Source of the DNA: Hymenobacter latericoloratus
GTDB taxonomy: Bacteria; Bacteroidota; Bacteroidia; Cytophagales; Hymenobacteraceae
Assembly: GCF_014199535.1 (NCBI RefSeq)
Contig: NZ_JACHNV010000002.1
Location: 248,001-312,000 of the forward strand
Reading direction: 5' to 3'
DNA: 64,000 nt
Shown piece by piece: positions 6,622 through 14,934 of this stretch. Both the position numbers and the translations under genes were made by a program. The notes below the pieces were generated by a model that saw nothing but the letters and a program-made list of their open reading frames with translations, was not told the origin of the DNA and did no database searches. Every line of letters begins with the position of its first letter. Positions within the stretch are counted from its first letter, which is position 1.

Positions 6622-8733
6622 ATGAAAAACCGCAATAGCCTGAAGTTGGCGGCGGTGGCAATGGCTGGCCTGTCGCTGGCTGGTTGCGCCTCCAGCAAAA
6701 CCGCCGCACCCACGGCGGCCGCTACCACCACGGCTCCCGCTACCCCCGCTCCGGCCACCAACCCCCAGGGAGTGGGCCTGAACGTGGCCAACATTGATAA
6801 CTCGGTTAACCCCTGCGACAATTTCTTTCAGTACGCTTCTGGCAACTGGCTGAAAAACAACCCAATTCCGGCTGCTGAAGTGCGCTGGGGCTCCTTCAAT
6901 GAGCTGGCCGACAAGAACAACGCCCTCATGCGGCAGATTCTGCAGGAAGCAGCTGCCAACACCTCGGCCGCTAAAGGCTCCAACGCCCAGAAAGTAGGCG
7001 ACTACTATGCCACGGCCATGGACTCGATGGCCATTGAGCAGGCCGGCCTGAAGTACCTGCAGCCCGAGTTGGCGCGCATCAACGCCATCAAGGACCTGAA
7101 AGGCGTGCAGAACGAAATCGTGCGTCAGCAATTGTACAGCACCGGCGCGTTCTACAGCGCCGGCGTAGGCCAGGACGAGAAAAAAAGCACGGAATACGCT
7201 TTCCAGCTCTATCAGGGCGGCCTCAGCCTGCCCGACCGGGACTACTACCTGAAGGATGACGCCCGCTCGAAAGGGCTGCGCGCGGCCTACACCACCTACC
7301 TCACCAACACCTTCAAACTGTTGGGCGACAACGAGGCCACGGCCGCGAAGAATGCCGCCGCCGTGATGCGCATTGAAACCCGCCTGGCCAAAGCCAGCCG
7401 CACCCGCGTAGCCCTGCGCGACCCGCAGGCCAACTACAACAAGATGACGGTGGCCGAGTTCAACCAGCAGTTCCCGAACCTGGCCCTGCCGCAGGCCTTG
7501 CAGGCCATGAAGCTGGGCGCGGTGAAAACTGTGATTGTGGGGCAGCCGGAGTTCTTCAAGGAGGAAAGCGCCATGCTTAAGCAAGAGCCCCTCTCTGACA
7601 TCAAAACCTACCTGCGCTGGCACCTGACGACTTCCCTGACCTCGGCCCTGCCGAAGGCCTTTGGGGATGAGTCGTTCCGGTTCTCGCAGGTGCTCACGGG
7701 GGCCAAGAAACAGCAGCCCCGCTGGAAGCGCATGAACGCCGCCACCGACCGCGCCCTGGGCGAAGCCTTCGGCCAGCTCTACGTGGACAAGGCCTTCACG
7801 CCGGAAACCAAGCAGAAGGCCATGGAAATGGTGGCCAACATCCGCGAGGCCATGGCCGAGCACATTCAGCAGCTGGACTGGATGAGCACCGCTACCAAGC
7901 AGGAAGCCCTCAAGAAGCTGAATGCCTTCACCGTAAAAATCGGCTACCCCGACCAGTGGAAGGACTACTCGGCCCTGAATGTTTCGCGCGAGTCGTACCT
8001 GAAAAACGTGCTGGCCGCCCGGCAGTGGGCTTCCATGGACAACCTCAGCAAGTTTGGCAAGCCCATTGACCGCAAGGAGTGGGGCATGACGCCCCCCACG
8101 GTGAATGCCTACTACAACCCGCCGATGAACGAAATTGTGTTCCCGGCCGGCATCATGCAGCCCCCGTTCTTCGACCCCAAAGCCGATGACGCGGTAAACT
8201 ACGGCGGCATGGGTGCCGTTATCGGCCACGAAATCACGCACGGCTTCGACGACCAGGGCCGGCAGTACGACTCCGAGGGCAACCTGCGCGACTGGTGGAC
8301 CAAGGAGGACGCCGCCAAGTTTGAGCAGCGCGCCGACATGGTGGGCAAGCAGTACTCGGCCTTCTCGCCGCTGGACTCCGTGTTCGTGAACGGCAAGCTG
8401 ACCATGGGCGAAAACCTGGCTGACCTGGGCGGCCTGAACATTGCCTACACGGCCCTGCAGAAGCAAATCAGGAAGCAGTATCCCAACGGCAACGCGCCCA
8501 AGTACGACGGCTTCACGCCCGAGCAGCGCTTCTTCCTGGCCTGGGCCCAGATCTGGCGTACCAATGCCCGCCCTGAGTACCTGCGCCAGCAGGTCATGAC
8601 GGACCCCCACTCCCCGGCCCAGTTCCGCACCAGCGGCCCGCTCATGAACATGCCCCAGTTCTACGAGGCCTTCGGCTGCAAAGAGGACGCGAAAATGGTA
8701 CGTGCCCAGACGGAGCGTGCCAAAGTGTGGTAG
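6622..8733 (+). CDS. M13-family zinc metallopeptidase (PepO/neprilysin-like lipoprotein)
   Basis: 703 residues, the full length of the family. A lipoprotein signal peptide ends at the lipobox LAGC (Cys22), followed by an Ala/Thr/Pro-rich linker to about residue 48. The peptidase M13 N-terminal domain begins with VNPCDNFFQYASGNWL. The zinc site is HEITH (His536, Glu537, His540) with the third ligand Glu597 in ENLADLGG; the family NAYYNP motif lies near 495 and the terminus is CW-like (AKVW). It should cleave oligopeptides on the periplasmic or outer face. It is monocistronic, ended by the terminator at 8761. Confidence 0.95.
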   Translation: MKNRNSLKLAAVAMAGLSLAGCASSKTAAPTAAATTTAPATPAPATNPQGVGLNVANIDNSVNPCDNFFQYASGNWLKNNPIPAAEVRWGSFNELADKNNALMRQILQEAAANTSAAKGSNAQKVGDYYATAMDSMAIEQAGLKYLQPELARINAIKDLKGVQNEIVRQQLYSTGAFYSAGVGQDEKKSTEYAFQLYQGGLSLPDRDYYLKDDARSKGLRAAYTTYLTNTFKLLGDNEATAAKNAAAVMRIETRLAKASRTRVALRDPQANYNKMTVAEFNQQFPNLALPQALQAMKLGAVKTVIVGQPEFFKEESAMLKQEPLSDIKTYLRWHLTTSLTSALPKAFGDESFRFSQVLTGAKKQQPRWKRMNAATDRALGEAFGQLYVDKAFTPETKQKAMEMVANIREAMAEHIQQLDWMSTATKQEALKKLNAFTVKIGYPDQWKDYSALNVSRESYLKNVLAARQWASMDNLSKFGKPIDRKEWGMTPPTVNAYYNPPMNEIVFPAGIMQPPFFDPKADDAVNYGGMGAVIGHEITHGFDDQGRQYDSEGNLRDWWTKEDAAKFEQRADMVGKQYSAFSPLDSVFVNGKLTMGENLADLGGLNIAYTALQKQIRKQYPNGNAPKYDGFTPEQRFFLAWAQIWRTNARPEYLRQQVMTDPHSPAQFRTSGPLMNMPQFYEAFGCKEDAKMVRAQTERAKVW

Positions 8734-8760
8734 TATTTCAGAATACCCTTTAGTTTGCCA

Positions 8761-8793
8761 AAGCGGCCCGCACCAGGTGCGGGCCGCTTTTTT
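8761..8793 (+). terminator. Rho-independent terminator of the M13 peptidase gene
   Basis: A 12- to 14-bp GC-rich stem (AAGCGGCCCGCACC paired with GGTGCGGGCCGCTT) closes on a loop of a few bases and runs straight into TTTTTT. It begins 27 bases after the stop codon. Confidence 0.9.
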
Positions 8794-8819
8794 GTGCGGG
8801 GGTTACGCTACCTTGCCGT

Positions 8820-9179
8820 ATGCAACAAGTTATTCGGGCGTGCAGTGCGTGGCTGCTGGGCGCCGTTCTGCTTACTGGCTGCCAGCCTTCACTGGAGGAG
8901 AAGATGCAAAACCCGCAGCAGGGCGACGTGTACGTGGTGCAGTTTCAGCCCCAGGGCGGAACAGAAACGCGGTATTTCTTCTATCAGCTCTACCGCGTTA
9001 CGCCGGACAGCGTGTACCTGCACCCGGCCCGGACCGATGCTGCCACGGCTGATGCCGCCCTGCCCGATATGTTTGCCCAGGACAAGAGCCTCCCCTATAC
9101 GCGCGCCGAAGCCCGGGAGCTACTGCAGGAGCAGCCTGGCGACGTGCTGCACAGCCGCCTGGTAGAGGTACGCCGGTAA
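8820..9179 (+). CDS. Small hypothetical lipoprotein
   Basis: 119 residues. The signal peptide ends at LLTGC (Cys21), a standard lipobox. The mature part begins with a short helix (LEEKMQNP), then beta-like segments DVYVVQFQPQGGTETRYFFYQLYRV and DSVYLHPAR, and ends with a helix (YTRAEARELL). No family was recognised. The TACCTTGC eight bases before the ATG resembles a degenerate -7 box, which would give an almost leaderless mRNA. Confidence 0.7.
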   Translation: MQQVIRACSAWLLGAVLLTGCQPSLEEKMQNPQQGDVYVVQFQPQGGTETRYFFYQLYRVTPDSVYLHPARTDAATADAALPDMFAQDKSLPYTRAEARELLQEQPGDVLHSRLVEVRR

Positions 9180-9229
9180 CACCAGCTGAAGGCCGGGGCT
9201 TGGGGCTTCCGGCAGGGGTAGGGCGAAGG

Positions 9230-9985
9230 TCATTGTATGACTTTCATCTTAATATGAACGTCCTGGTGAGGCCAGTTGTCGGTGCCTACGGGCTCGGCGG
9301 CAATCTTATCGATAACGTCGAGGCCTTCTACCACTTCCCCGAACACGGTGTACTCGCCATCGAGGCTGGGGATGCCGCCCTGGGTAGCGTAGGTGCGGAA
9401 CTGAGCCGGCGTCAGTTTTCGGTTGGTGCTGGACTGAGCCTGGTAGGCCGTTAGCTTCTGGCCTTGCACAATGTAAAAATCGTGGCTGGAAGACAGCTTA
9501 CCGGGGTTCTGCTCGTCGTCGTAGCGGGCCATGCCCACGGCGCCGCGCTTGTGGAAGTGCCCGGCCCTGATTTCGGGAGGCAGGCGGTAGCGGCTCAGGC
9601 GCATGGTGAGGCGGTCGGAGGTACCGCCCTGAATAGCAAAGCCCTTTACTACCCGGTTAAACACGGTCTGGTCGAAGTAGCCTTTGCGCGCGAGCAGCAG
9701 GAAGTTAGCCGTGTGCAAAGGGGTGTCTTCGTAGAGGCGGATGCGCATGTTGCCGTGGCGGGTTTGCAGCAGCACTTCGCGGCCAGGATACTGGCGGCCA
9801 TAGGGCAGGAGCAGGGCGGCCGCATTGGAGTCGGCCAGGCTCATCAGGTCGGGGCCGGGTACGCTGACCGGGGCGGGAGTAGGGGGCGCGGCGGCTTCGG
9901 GTTGGGTACGGTTGCAGGCGGCAGCCAGCAGAACCAAGGCGAGCAGCCCGGCAGAGCGGCGGGAGCGGAGAAAGGACTGAAGCAT
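9230..9985 (-). CDS. Lipoprotein peptidyl-prolyl isomerase, cyclophilin type
   Basis: 251 residues from ATG at 9985; an in-frame ATG six codons earlier is possible. The lipobox LLAAAC is preceded by a basic, hydrophobic signal. The cyclophilin domain begins near residue 70 (VLLQTRHGNMRIRLYEDTPL) and shows FNRVVKGFAIQGG, corresponding to the F-x-R-V-x3-F-x-I-Q-G-G active-site segment, then GAVGMAR and FGEVVEGLDVIDKIA. An insertion around GQKLTAYQAQSSTNRK is typical of Bacteroidota periplasmic cyclophilins. It should speed proline isomerisation in exported proteins. Confidence 0.93.
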   Translation of the reverse strand: MLQSFLRSRRSAGLLALVLLAAACNRTQPEAAAPPTPAPVSVPGPDLMSLADSNAAALLLPYGRQYPGREVLLQTRHGNMRIRLYEDTPLHTANFLLLARKGYFDQTVFNRVVKGFAIQGGTSDRLTMRLSRYRLPPEIRAGHFHKRGAVGMARYDDEQNPGKLSSSHDFYIVQGQKLTAYQAQSSTNRKLTPAQFRTYATQGGIPSLDGEYTVFGEVVEGLDVIDKIAAEPVGTDNWPHQDVHIKMKVIQ

Positions 9986-10086
9986 ACGTGGTGGGCGGCG
10001 CAAGTGGCGGTGTGCAATGATACGAACCGCGCGTCAGTCGGGTGAGAAACAAGGCTTATCTGGCAAGGGACGACAGCCGGCTGTAA

Positions 10087-10131
10087 CGCACAAGCGGCTA
10101 CCCCCGCCTGGCAGGGGTAGCCGCTTGTGCG
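10087..10131. repeat. 18-bp perfect hairpin in the cyclophilin/catalase gap
   Basis: The arms at 10087-10104 and 10114-10131 are exact reverse complements with a 9-base loop. The hairpin lies 14 bases beyond the stop of the manganese-catalase gene but has no T-tract on either strand, so a rho-independent terminator is uncertain. An mRNA-stabilising stem or REP-like unit is an alternative. Confidence 0.7.
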
Positions 10132-10144
10132 CTGAAGGACGTGC

Positions 10145-11050
10145 TTACAGCTTGATGCCCATTTTCTTGGCAATATCCGCGAACATCTGCGGGTCGTAAT
10201 CGTCGGCGCCGGGCGAGTTCAGTTGAGGTTCCTCCTCCAGCACGGGGTAGGGAACTCCCTCAAAGCCGCCCTGAACCAGCTCCAGCGGCTGCCCGTCCTC
10301 CGGGTGCTTGCCGTCCCAGATAACGCCCGCCGTCTTGTAGTCGTCGGGGCTGAAGGTATAGAGCTTCAGGTGCAGCTTCTGCTGATCCTGCAGCTTCTTG
10401 GCTTCGGGGAAGGCGTCGTTGCTTAGTTCCGGCACCGGCACCAGCTTGCTGACTTCTACGCCCGTCAGCTTCTCCAGGGCCTTGGCATAGGCTACTACGT
10501 GCACCCCGCCGCGCACGAGCAGATAGCCTACCACCGCGCGGGCGCAGGGGTCCGAAACCATTTCGTACACCCGCATTTTGTTAGCGCGGGCCCCGCACTC
10601 CAGGAAGAAGTTGTGCAGTAAATCCAGCTTCAGGTTGCCGCTGGCGTGTACATTCTGGCCGGTCCAGGGGTTGCCCATCGAATCCACCGGTAGCGCCGAT
10701 TGAGCGCTGGTCAGGAAATGGTAGCTGTTGCGCGCATCCTTGGCGTCGGCGAGCGGCGCGGGCACGGGGTCTTTGCCCCGCACGGTCTGGCCGGTCAGCA
10801 ACAGATTAATGGCGTAAGAAAGAGCCTCGATGTGGCTATATTCTTCGGCGGCAATGCTGCACGTCAGGTCATAGAACGGCCGCAACCGGTTCCGCCCCCG
10901 GAAGTTGAACGACTGAAACGTGTAGTTCATCAGGGTGGACATTTCCCCGTACTTACCGCCCAGCAGCTCCTGAATAGCGGCTGCGTCGTTGGGAGAGGGA
11001 TTTTTGGGTTTGGGCAGCTCAACGGCCAGCCGGTCATAGCGCAGAATCAT
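10145..11050 (-). CDS. Manganese (non-haem) catalase
   Basis: 301 residues, family length. The four-helix ferritin-like core carries the five di-manganese ligands at the expected spacing: Glu36 (KYGEMSTLMNY), Glu70 and His73 (AAEEYSHIE), Glu151 (FFLECGARANKMR) and His184 (GGVHVVAYAKALE). The order and spacing match the Lactobacillus plantarum enzyme closely. It breaks down hydrogen peroxide without haem, presumably in the cytosol since there is no signal peptide. The C-terminal part wraps the neighbouring subunit in known structures. The gene stands alone; 356 non-coding bases lie upstream. Confidence 0.93.
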   Translation of the reverse strand: MILRYDRLAVELPKPKNPSPNDAAAIQELLGGKYGEMSTLMNYTFQSFNFRGRNRLRPFYDLTCSIAAEEYSHIEALSYAINLLLTGQTVRGKDPVPAPLADAKDARNSYHFLTSAQSALPVDSMGNPWTGQNVHASGNLKLDLLHNFFLECGARANKMRVYEMVSDPCARAVVGYLLVRGGVHVVAYAKALEKLTGVEVSKLVPVPELSNDAFPEAKKLQDQQKLHLKLYTFSPDDYKTAGVIWDGKHPEDGQPLELVQGGFEGVPYPVLEEEPQLNSPGADDYDPQMFADIAKKMGIKL

Positions 11051-11406
11051 AGCAACTTGGGTTTGAGGTGAAGAACGAGTGCTACTGTTCCCCTATAGCG
11101 GAACGCTATACTTAACGGGTGGTTACCCGGTAGGTTAGCCCAATGCCCTAATGTTGTTCAGGCGTATCTGATTGATATTTATGGCTTTGTGAAAATAATA
11201 ATGGTGATTTTTAGCAGAAAACTCAGATGAAGGCAACCCCGGCTCACGTTGCATGGCAAAGCTCCGAAACGTGGTAGCTGCTGGGGTAACAGCTTGGTTG
11301 AAAGCGCGTTACGTTTGAGAAAGAAACAGAGGCGCGCACAAGGAAAGGGCGGCGTCAGCCTGGTTGCCAACGCCGCCCTTTATTGTTCTTTCCACTGAGG
11401 AGCTGC
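11051..11406. other. 356-base intergenic region upstream of the manganese catalase
   Basis: Holds the promoter region of the catalase gene and, at its right end, the hairpin at 11344-11381. It is more AT-rich around 11160-11220. No full TTG-N19-TAnnTTTG promoter was found on the - strand, so regulation cannot be read from sequence. A 63-codon frame at 11179-11370 (-) has no coding features. Confidence 0.5.
11344..11381 (-). terminator. Probable terminator downstream of the phospholipase/nuclease-like gene
   Basis: A perfect 12-bp stem (AAAGGGCGGCGT with ACGCCGCCCTTT) and 14-base loop sit 26 bases past the stop at 11407. On the - strand it is followed by a broken T-run (TTTCCTT). Confidence 0.65.
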
Positions 11407-12648
11407 CTACCAGCCCGAGCCGGCAGGAGTGTCCCACCCATCCGAAGCCGGTTTCTTCTTCGGTTTGGCGGGTTGCTCCGATTTGGTTTTCTGCTTTTGA
11501 GCCGGCCTGGCGGCGGGCTTGCTCTTCACCTTAACCGTGGTAGTGCCGACGGGCGGGGCCGGAGCGCCCGGAACGGGGGCTGCTACCACCGGCGTGGCTT
11601 CGGCATCGGCGGGTAGGGGCTGCATATCTTTGGCGGCGTTAATGAGGTCGGGGCGCTCGGCTTCTTTGTATTTCTGCAACGCCAGCAGCAGCTGTCCGTC
11701 CACCAAACCGTTGTCTTTCCAGGTTTTCAGCTCCTGGGCCAGTTTTTCCTTTTCTTCTTTGGTGGGTGCTTTTTTGAGCAGGGCCTCCAGGTTAGGGCTG
11801 CCGGCATCCTTCCAAGCCGTCAGCCACATGGAGGCCACCAGGGTAGGGGCCAGCTTCAGGCGGTAGGCTACCTGCCCACCCACCTTCTCGTGGTAAGAGT
11901 CGGCGAAGGCATCGGAATAGGAGCGCCGGGTTTTGCCGTATTTGTGGCTGAACACATACTTGGTTTCCGGGGTGTACTTGCGGGTTATCTCCTCTTCTTT
12001 ATCGAAGGTATCGCCCAGGAAGCCATACGAGTCCTGTACAGTCTGCCAGATATCCTTCAGAGGGTCCTTGGAGTAGTCCGCCGATTCGCTGTCGAGTTTG
12101 TACTTGGCAATATGGCGCTCGGGTAGCTTGCTGTCCCACAGAGCCCGGATGCCTTCCTGCTTGGTTTTCTGGCCGTTGTAGTTCACGGTTGTGTTCAGGG
12201 GCACGTAGGCATCGGCTATGTAGTGGCCCAGGTCGGCGGAAAGCGTCACAATGGCGGCCGTATCGCGCTGGCGGAAGGCTTCCGTGAGCTTGGTTTTGGT
12301 TTCCAGCACGGCCCAGGGCAGGGTGCCGTATTTGCGCAGGGTATCGGCGGTGTACTTGGCCACGGCCTTGTCCCAGGCTTTGGGCATCAGGCCGAACGGG
12401 TCGTCGCCGTAGTGATCCATGTAGATGAAGTGCTTGCTGGCTTCCAGCGGGTCCTGGCTGCTGCGCTCATCGGCGGCAGTGCTCAGCCGGATCAGCTGGG
12501 GCAGGTGGCGGTAGTAGAAGCCGCGCATGGCGGAGGGCAGGGCATACACCGAAATCTGGGCGATGGTACGGTGACCAAAAACGCCCCAGCCCGGCGACCA
12601 TACCGGGCAAAGTAGCACGACAAAAAGAGTGAGCAGAAGTTTTCTCAT
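11407..12648 (-). CDS. Secreted zinc-dependent phospholipase C / S1-P1 nuclease-like protein
   Basis: 413 residues from ATG at 12648, which begins the signal peptide (MRKLLLTLFVVLLCPVW); the frame is open 25 codons further upstream. The mature N-terminus WGVFGHRTIAQISVYALP supplies the N-terminal Trp and first His typical of the trinuclear zinc fold; further ligands lie in KHFIYMDHYGDD and LGHYIADAYVPLN. The catalytic domain extends to about residue 320. A Pro/Ala/Lys-rich, low-complexity tail (about 350-413) is unusual and may be a cell-surface or DNA-binding extension. The substrate (phospholipid or nucleic acid) cannot be decided. Confidence 0.8.
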   Translation of the reverse strand: MRKLLLTLFVVLLCPVWSPGWGVFGHRTIAQISVYALPSAMRGFYYRHLPQLIRLSTAADERSSQDPLEASKHFIYMDHYGDDPFGLMPKAWDKAVAKYTADTLRKYGTLPWAVLETKTKLTEAFRQRDTAAIVTLSADLGHYIADAYVPLNTTVNYNGQKTKQEGIRALWDSKLPERHIAKYKLDSESADYSKDPLKDIWQTVQDSYGFLGDTFDKEEEITRKYTPETKYVFSHKYGKTRRSYSDAFADSYHEKVGGQVAYRLKLAPTLVASMWLTAWKDAGSPNLEALLKKAPTKEEKEKLAQELKTWKDNGLVDGQLLLALQKYKEAERPDLINAAKDMQPLPADAEATPVVAAPVPGAPAPPVGTTTVKVKSKPAARPAQKQKTKSEQPAKPKKKPASDGWDTPAGSGW

Positions 12649-12808
12649 AGGAGCGGCACGACAACAGGAAAAGCAGGGCAAAGGTACAACCGAAGCACTT
12701 GATGTGCTGCCTTTTGCCGGCAAGATGTACCCCGGCGGTCAGGGGCCGGCAGCCCGTAAACTGCTGGCTGTACTACCCCCTGTTACGCTTCCAAACCAGA
12801 TAAAGGCA

Positions 12809-12866
12809 CTACGTACGGGCCGGGCGGCAAAAATGCCTGCATCTTTCCCGCCCGGCCCGTACGTAG
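12809..12866. repeat. 18-bp inverted repeat between divergent genes
   Basis: The arms at 12809-12826 and 12849-12866 are exact reverse complements with a 22-base AT-richer loop. It lies between the divergent genes starting at 12648 (-) and 12903 (+), 36 bases before the latter, so it is not a terminator for either. It could be an operator or a dispersed palindrome. Confidence 0.7.
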
Positions 12867-12902
12867 GCTACTATCCGCCGCTTCGCCTTAACCACCCACC
12901 CC

Positions 12903-13934
12903 GTGACGCTTATTTCCAAAAAGAAAATCACCTACCCCATTCAGGAAAAGCTGCGCCACTACCTGCGCGACTACGACCGGGAAACCCCGCTGCCAGTGAC
13001 CTACCTGGAACTCACGCGCATCAGCGGGGCCTTTCCGCTCCTGGACCGCAACGGCCGCGACACGCTCTGGGAAACCGTTTTCTACGAGCCCCAGGCCCTG
13101 CGCGAGCTGAGCGAGGGGCTGGCCCAGGTGTACGCCCTGCTGAAAACCGCCGGCGACCTTTCCTTTACCGACCACCTCATTGCCGACCGCATCGACTACT
13201 GCCGCTTCGGCAACTCCAACCCGTTTCGGGTGCGCATCGTCAATCAACTCAACGACAACTACGACTACTTTTACGTGAAGCGGGCCGACGCCTCGCGGGT
13301 GTATGGCCTGGAGCTGGAACACCTGCTCTCGCCCAACAGCATAAACTACCTGGTGCACGAGGATACCCTGATTGAGGAGCACATTGCCGGCATTCCCGGC
13401 GACGACTTCATTCGCCTGCATCTGCAGCGGCCTCACCTCAACCAGGTGCGCATTGCCAAGGAGTTCGTGAAGTTTAACGAGCGGTGCTTTGCCCGCCTGC
13501 TCGGCGACATGCGCGCCTACAACTACGTCATCGACGTAACGCCCGACTTCGAGGACGAGCAGTACCGGGTGCGCGCCATCGACTTCGATCAGCAGTGCTA
13601 CGAGGGCAAGAAAAACATGTATCTGCCCCAGTTTTTCAAGGATAACCGCGCCGTAGTGCTACTCTGCAGCCAACTGCTGGAACCCGAAACCATCCGGCAG
13701 TACCAAACCGAGGAACGCACCCTAATGGCCCGCCGGGCCCGCTCGGAGCGCTACCGCCTCAAGGACCTCATCGACTGCCTGCGTCAGGACGAAGTATCGC
13801 CCCCGGAAAAAGTCCGGCAGCTCAAAGCCCAACTCAACCAGCACCACCGCACCGAGCAGTTCACCGCCTGCCGCTCTATGGGCGACGTAGTGCGCCTGAA
13901 TCTGCTGCTGACGCTGGGCCGGGGGAAGAGGTGA
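12903..13934 (+). CDS. Conserved protein of unknown function with a kinase-like active-site pattern
   Basis: 343 residues from a GTG start at 12903, chosen because no in-frame ATG fits upstream and the frame begins with coding-like sequence. There is no signal peptide or membrane helix. The centre reads IPGDDFI, then HLNQVRIAKEFVKFNERCFARLLGDMRAYNYVID, and about 20 residues later VRAIDFDQQ. The order (catalytic-loop-like GDMRAYNYVID, then a beta strand ending in DFD) resembles the catalytic loop and metal-binding motif of atypical protein-kinase folds, but the usual nucleotide-binding Lys region was not recognised. The C-terminus is highly basic and helical. Function unknown. Confidence 0.6.
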   Translation: MTLISKKKITYPIQEKLRHYLRDYDRETPLPVTYLELTRISGAFPLLDRNGRDTLWETVFYEPQALRELSEGLAQVYALLKTAGDLSFTDHLIADRIDYCRFGNSNPFRVRIVNQLNDNYDYFYVKRADASRVYGLELEHLLSPNSINYLVHEDTLIEEHIAGIPGDDFIRLHLQRPHLNQVRIAKEFVKFNERCFARLLGDMRAYNYVIDVTPDFEDEQYRVRAIDFDQQCYEGKKNMYLPQFFKDNRAVVLLCSQLLEPETIRQYQTEERTLMARRARSERYRLKDLIDCLRQDEVSPPEKVRQLKAQLNQHHRTEQFTACRSMGDVVRLNLLLTLGRGKR

Positions 13935-13947
13935 GGAGGTGACAGGA

Positions 13948-14258
13948 CTGGCGGCAGACTTCTGGCCGGAGGCCAGGCGTCTGCCCGCCGGCCAATGGGG
14001 CAAGTCTCCCGACTTGCGGCCGCCGCAGGCGGCCACCTCGCGTCTGGGCCGTTTGAGTGCGCAAGAGGGGTAGTAGATGTTGGCTGAAGGCCAGAAGCAG
14101 ATGGATTGAACAGTTCCGGCAGAGCGAGGAGTGGGTGGCTCCACGCGGCGCGAATGGAGCAGACGCGGGGTGGCCGCCTGCGGCGGCCGCAAGTCGGGAG
14201 ACTTGCCCCATTGGCCGGCGGGCAGACGCCTGGCCTCCGGCCAGAAGTCTGCCGCCAG
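13948..14258. repeat. REPIN-like element, locus 1: two 98-nt arms in inverted orientation
   Basis: The arms at 13948-14045 and 14161-14258 are reverse complements with one mismatch over 98 bases, separated by 115 bases. Each arm contains smaller dyads, for example CAAGTCTCCCGACTTG. GGTGA repeats stand just outside the left arm (13931-13943) and TCACC repeats outside the right arm (14268-14300). The element fills the 374-base gap between the gene ending at 13934 and the CinA-like gene. A second locus of the same family is at 48034-48352. No reading frame in it looks coding. Confidence 0.9.
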
Positions 14259-14308
14259 TATGCCCCGTCACCCCCTCACCTCATCACCATTCACCTCTCC
14301 CCCCAAAA

Positions 14309-14836
14309 TCACTTCATTTTCTCCTCAACGGCCGAACCGGCGTGCTGCTGGGCGTACTCATCGAGCAGGTTGTTGAGGTAGTTGAAAATATAGTCAACGG
14401 CTAACTGGCGCACTTTATCACAGTTGCCGGTAAACTCCTCCCGCAGCTCGTAGGCCCGGTTTTGGTGCAGCACGGTGAAGTACATGGTGCCCACCGGCTT
14501 CTCCTCCGACTCGGAAGCGCCGCCCCCGCACAGGCCCGTCACGGCCACGCAGATGTCGGCGGTGGGCAGGTGCTTGTGCAGGCCCATCACCATTTCGTTG
14601 GTTACCTGCTGGCTTTCGGCGGTGTACAGGGCCAGGGTTTCCTTTTTCACGCCCAGCAGGCGTTGCTTGGCAATGGGGTGGTAGGTCACCACGGAACCCA
14701 GCAGCACCTCGCTGCTGCCAAAGGCTTTCACAAATTCAGAGGCGAGCAAGCCGGCCGTGCAGCTTTCGGCAAAGGCCAGGGTTAGTTTATACTGCAGAAA
14801 CTTCTGCGCGAGGATGTTCAGGTCGTTGGGCTTCAT
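14309..14836 (-). CDS. CinA-family protein (nicotinamide-nucleotide amidase domain, PncC-like)
   Basis: 175 residues, covering only the C-terminal CinA domain, so a stand-alone PncC type. Recognisable parts are AESCTAGLLASEF (catalytic Ser-Cys-Thr region), GSVVTYHPIAKQRLLGV and VAVTGLCGGGASESEEKPVGTMYF. PncC enzymes deamidate nicotinamide mononucleotide to nicotinic acid mononucleotide in NAD recycling. The usual TGIAGPGG motif is altered to TGLCGGGAS. It is preceded by the terminator of the gene upstream and appears to be monocistronic. Confidence 0.88.
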   Translation of the reverse strand: MKPNDLNILAQKFLQYKLTLAFAESCTAGLLASEFVKAFGSSEVLLGSVVTYHPIAKQRLLGVKKETLALYTAESQQVTNEMVMGLHKHLPTADICVAVTGLCGGGASESEEKPVGTMYFTVLHQNRAYELREEFTGNCDKVRQLAVDYIFNYLNNLLDEYAQQHAGSAVEEKMK

Positions 14837-14841
14837 CAGAA

Positions 14842-14882
14842 AATAAAAAAGCGGCGTACCGGCTTTACGCCAATACGCCGCC
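14842..14882 (-). terminator. Rho-independent terminator of the amidohydrolase gene
   Basis: On the - strand an 8-bp stem (GCGGCGTA with TACGCCGC) is followed directly by TTTTTTATTTT. It lies about 55 bases beyond the stop of the gene at 14935. Confidence 0.85.
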
Positions 14883-14934
14883 CAAATGTTATAGCCGAGG
14901 TTGGCAATTTGCCCGGTTGAGGCAGCCTGCCCGC

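Noticed and set aside
6571-8610. A 679-codon reading frame on the - strand opposite the M13 peptidase gene
   Set aside because: It is the antisense shadow of a well-supported gene with clear catalytic motifs. Long antisense frames are expected at this GC content; its product is Gly/Val/His-rich with no recognisable domain.
11179-11370. A 63-codon frame on the - strand in the gap upstream of the manganese catalase
   Set aside because: It overlaps a terminator hairpin, has no initiation signal and no family resemblance.
13948-14258. Insertion sequence with terminal inverted repeats
   Set aside because: The 115-base spacer contains no transposase frame, and no target-site duplication was found. 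A non-autonomous element remains possible and is reported as REPIN-like.
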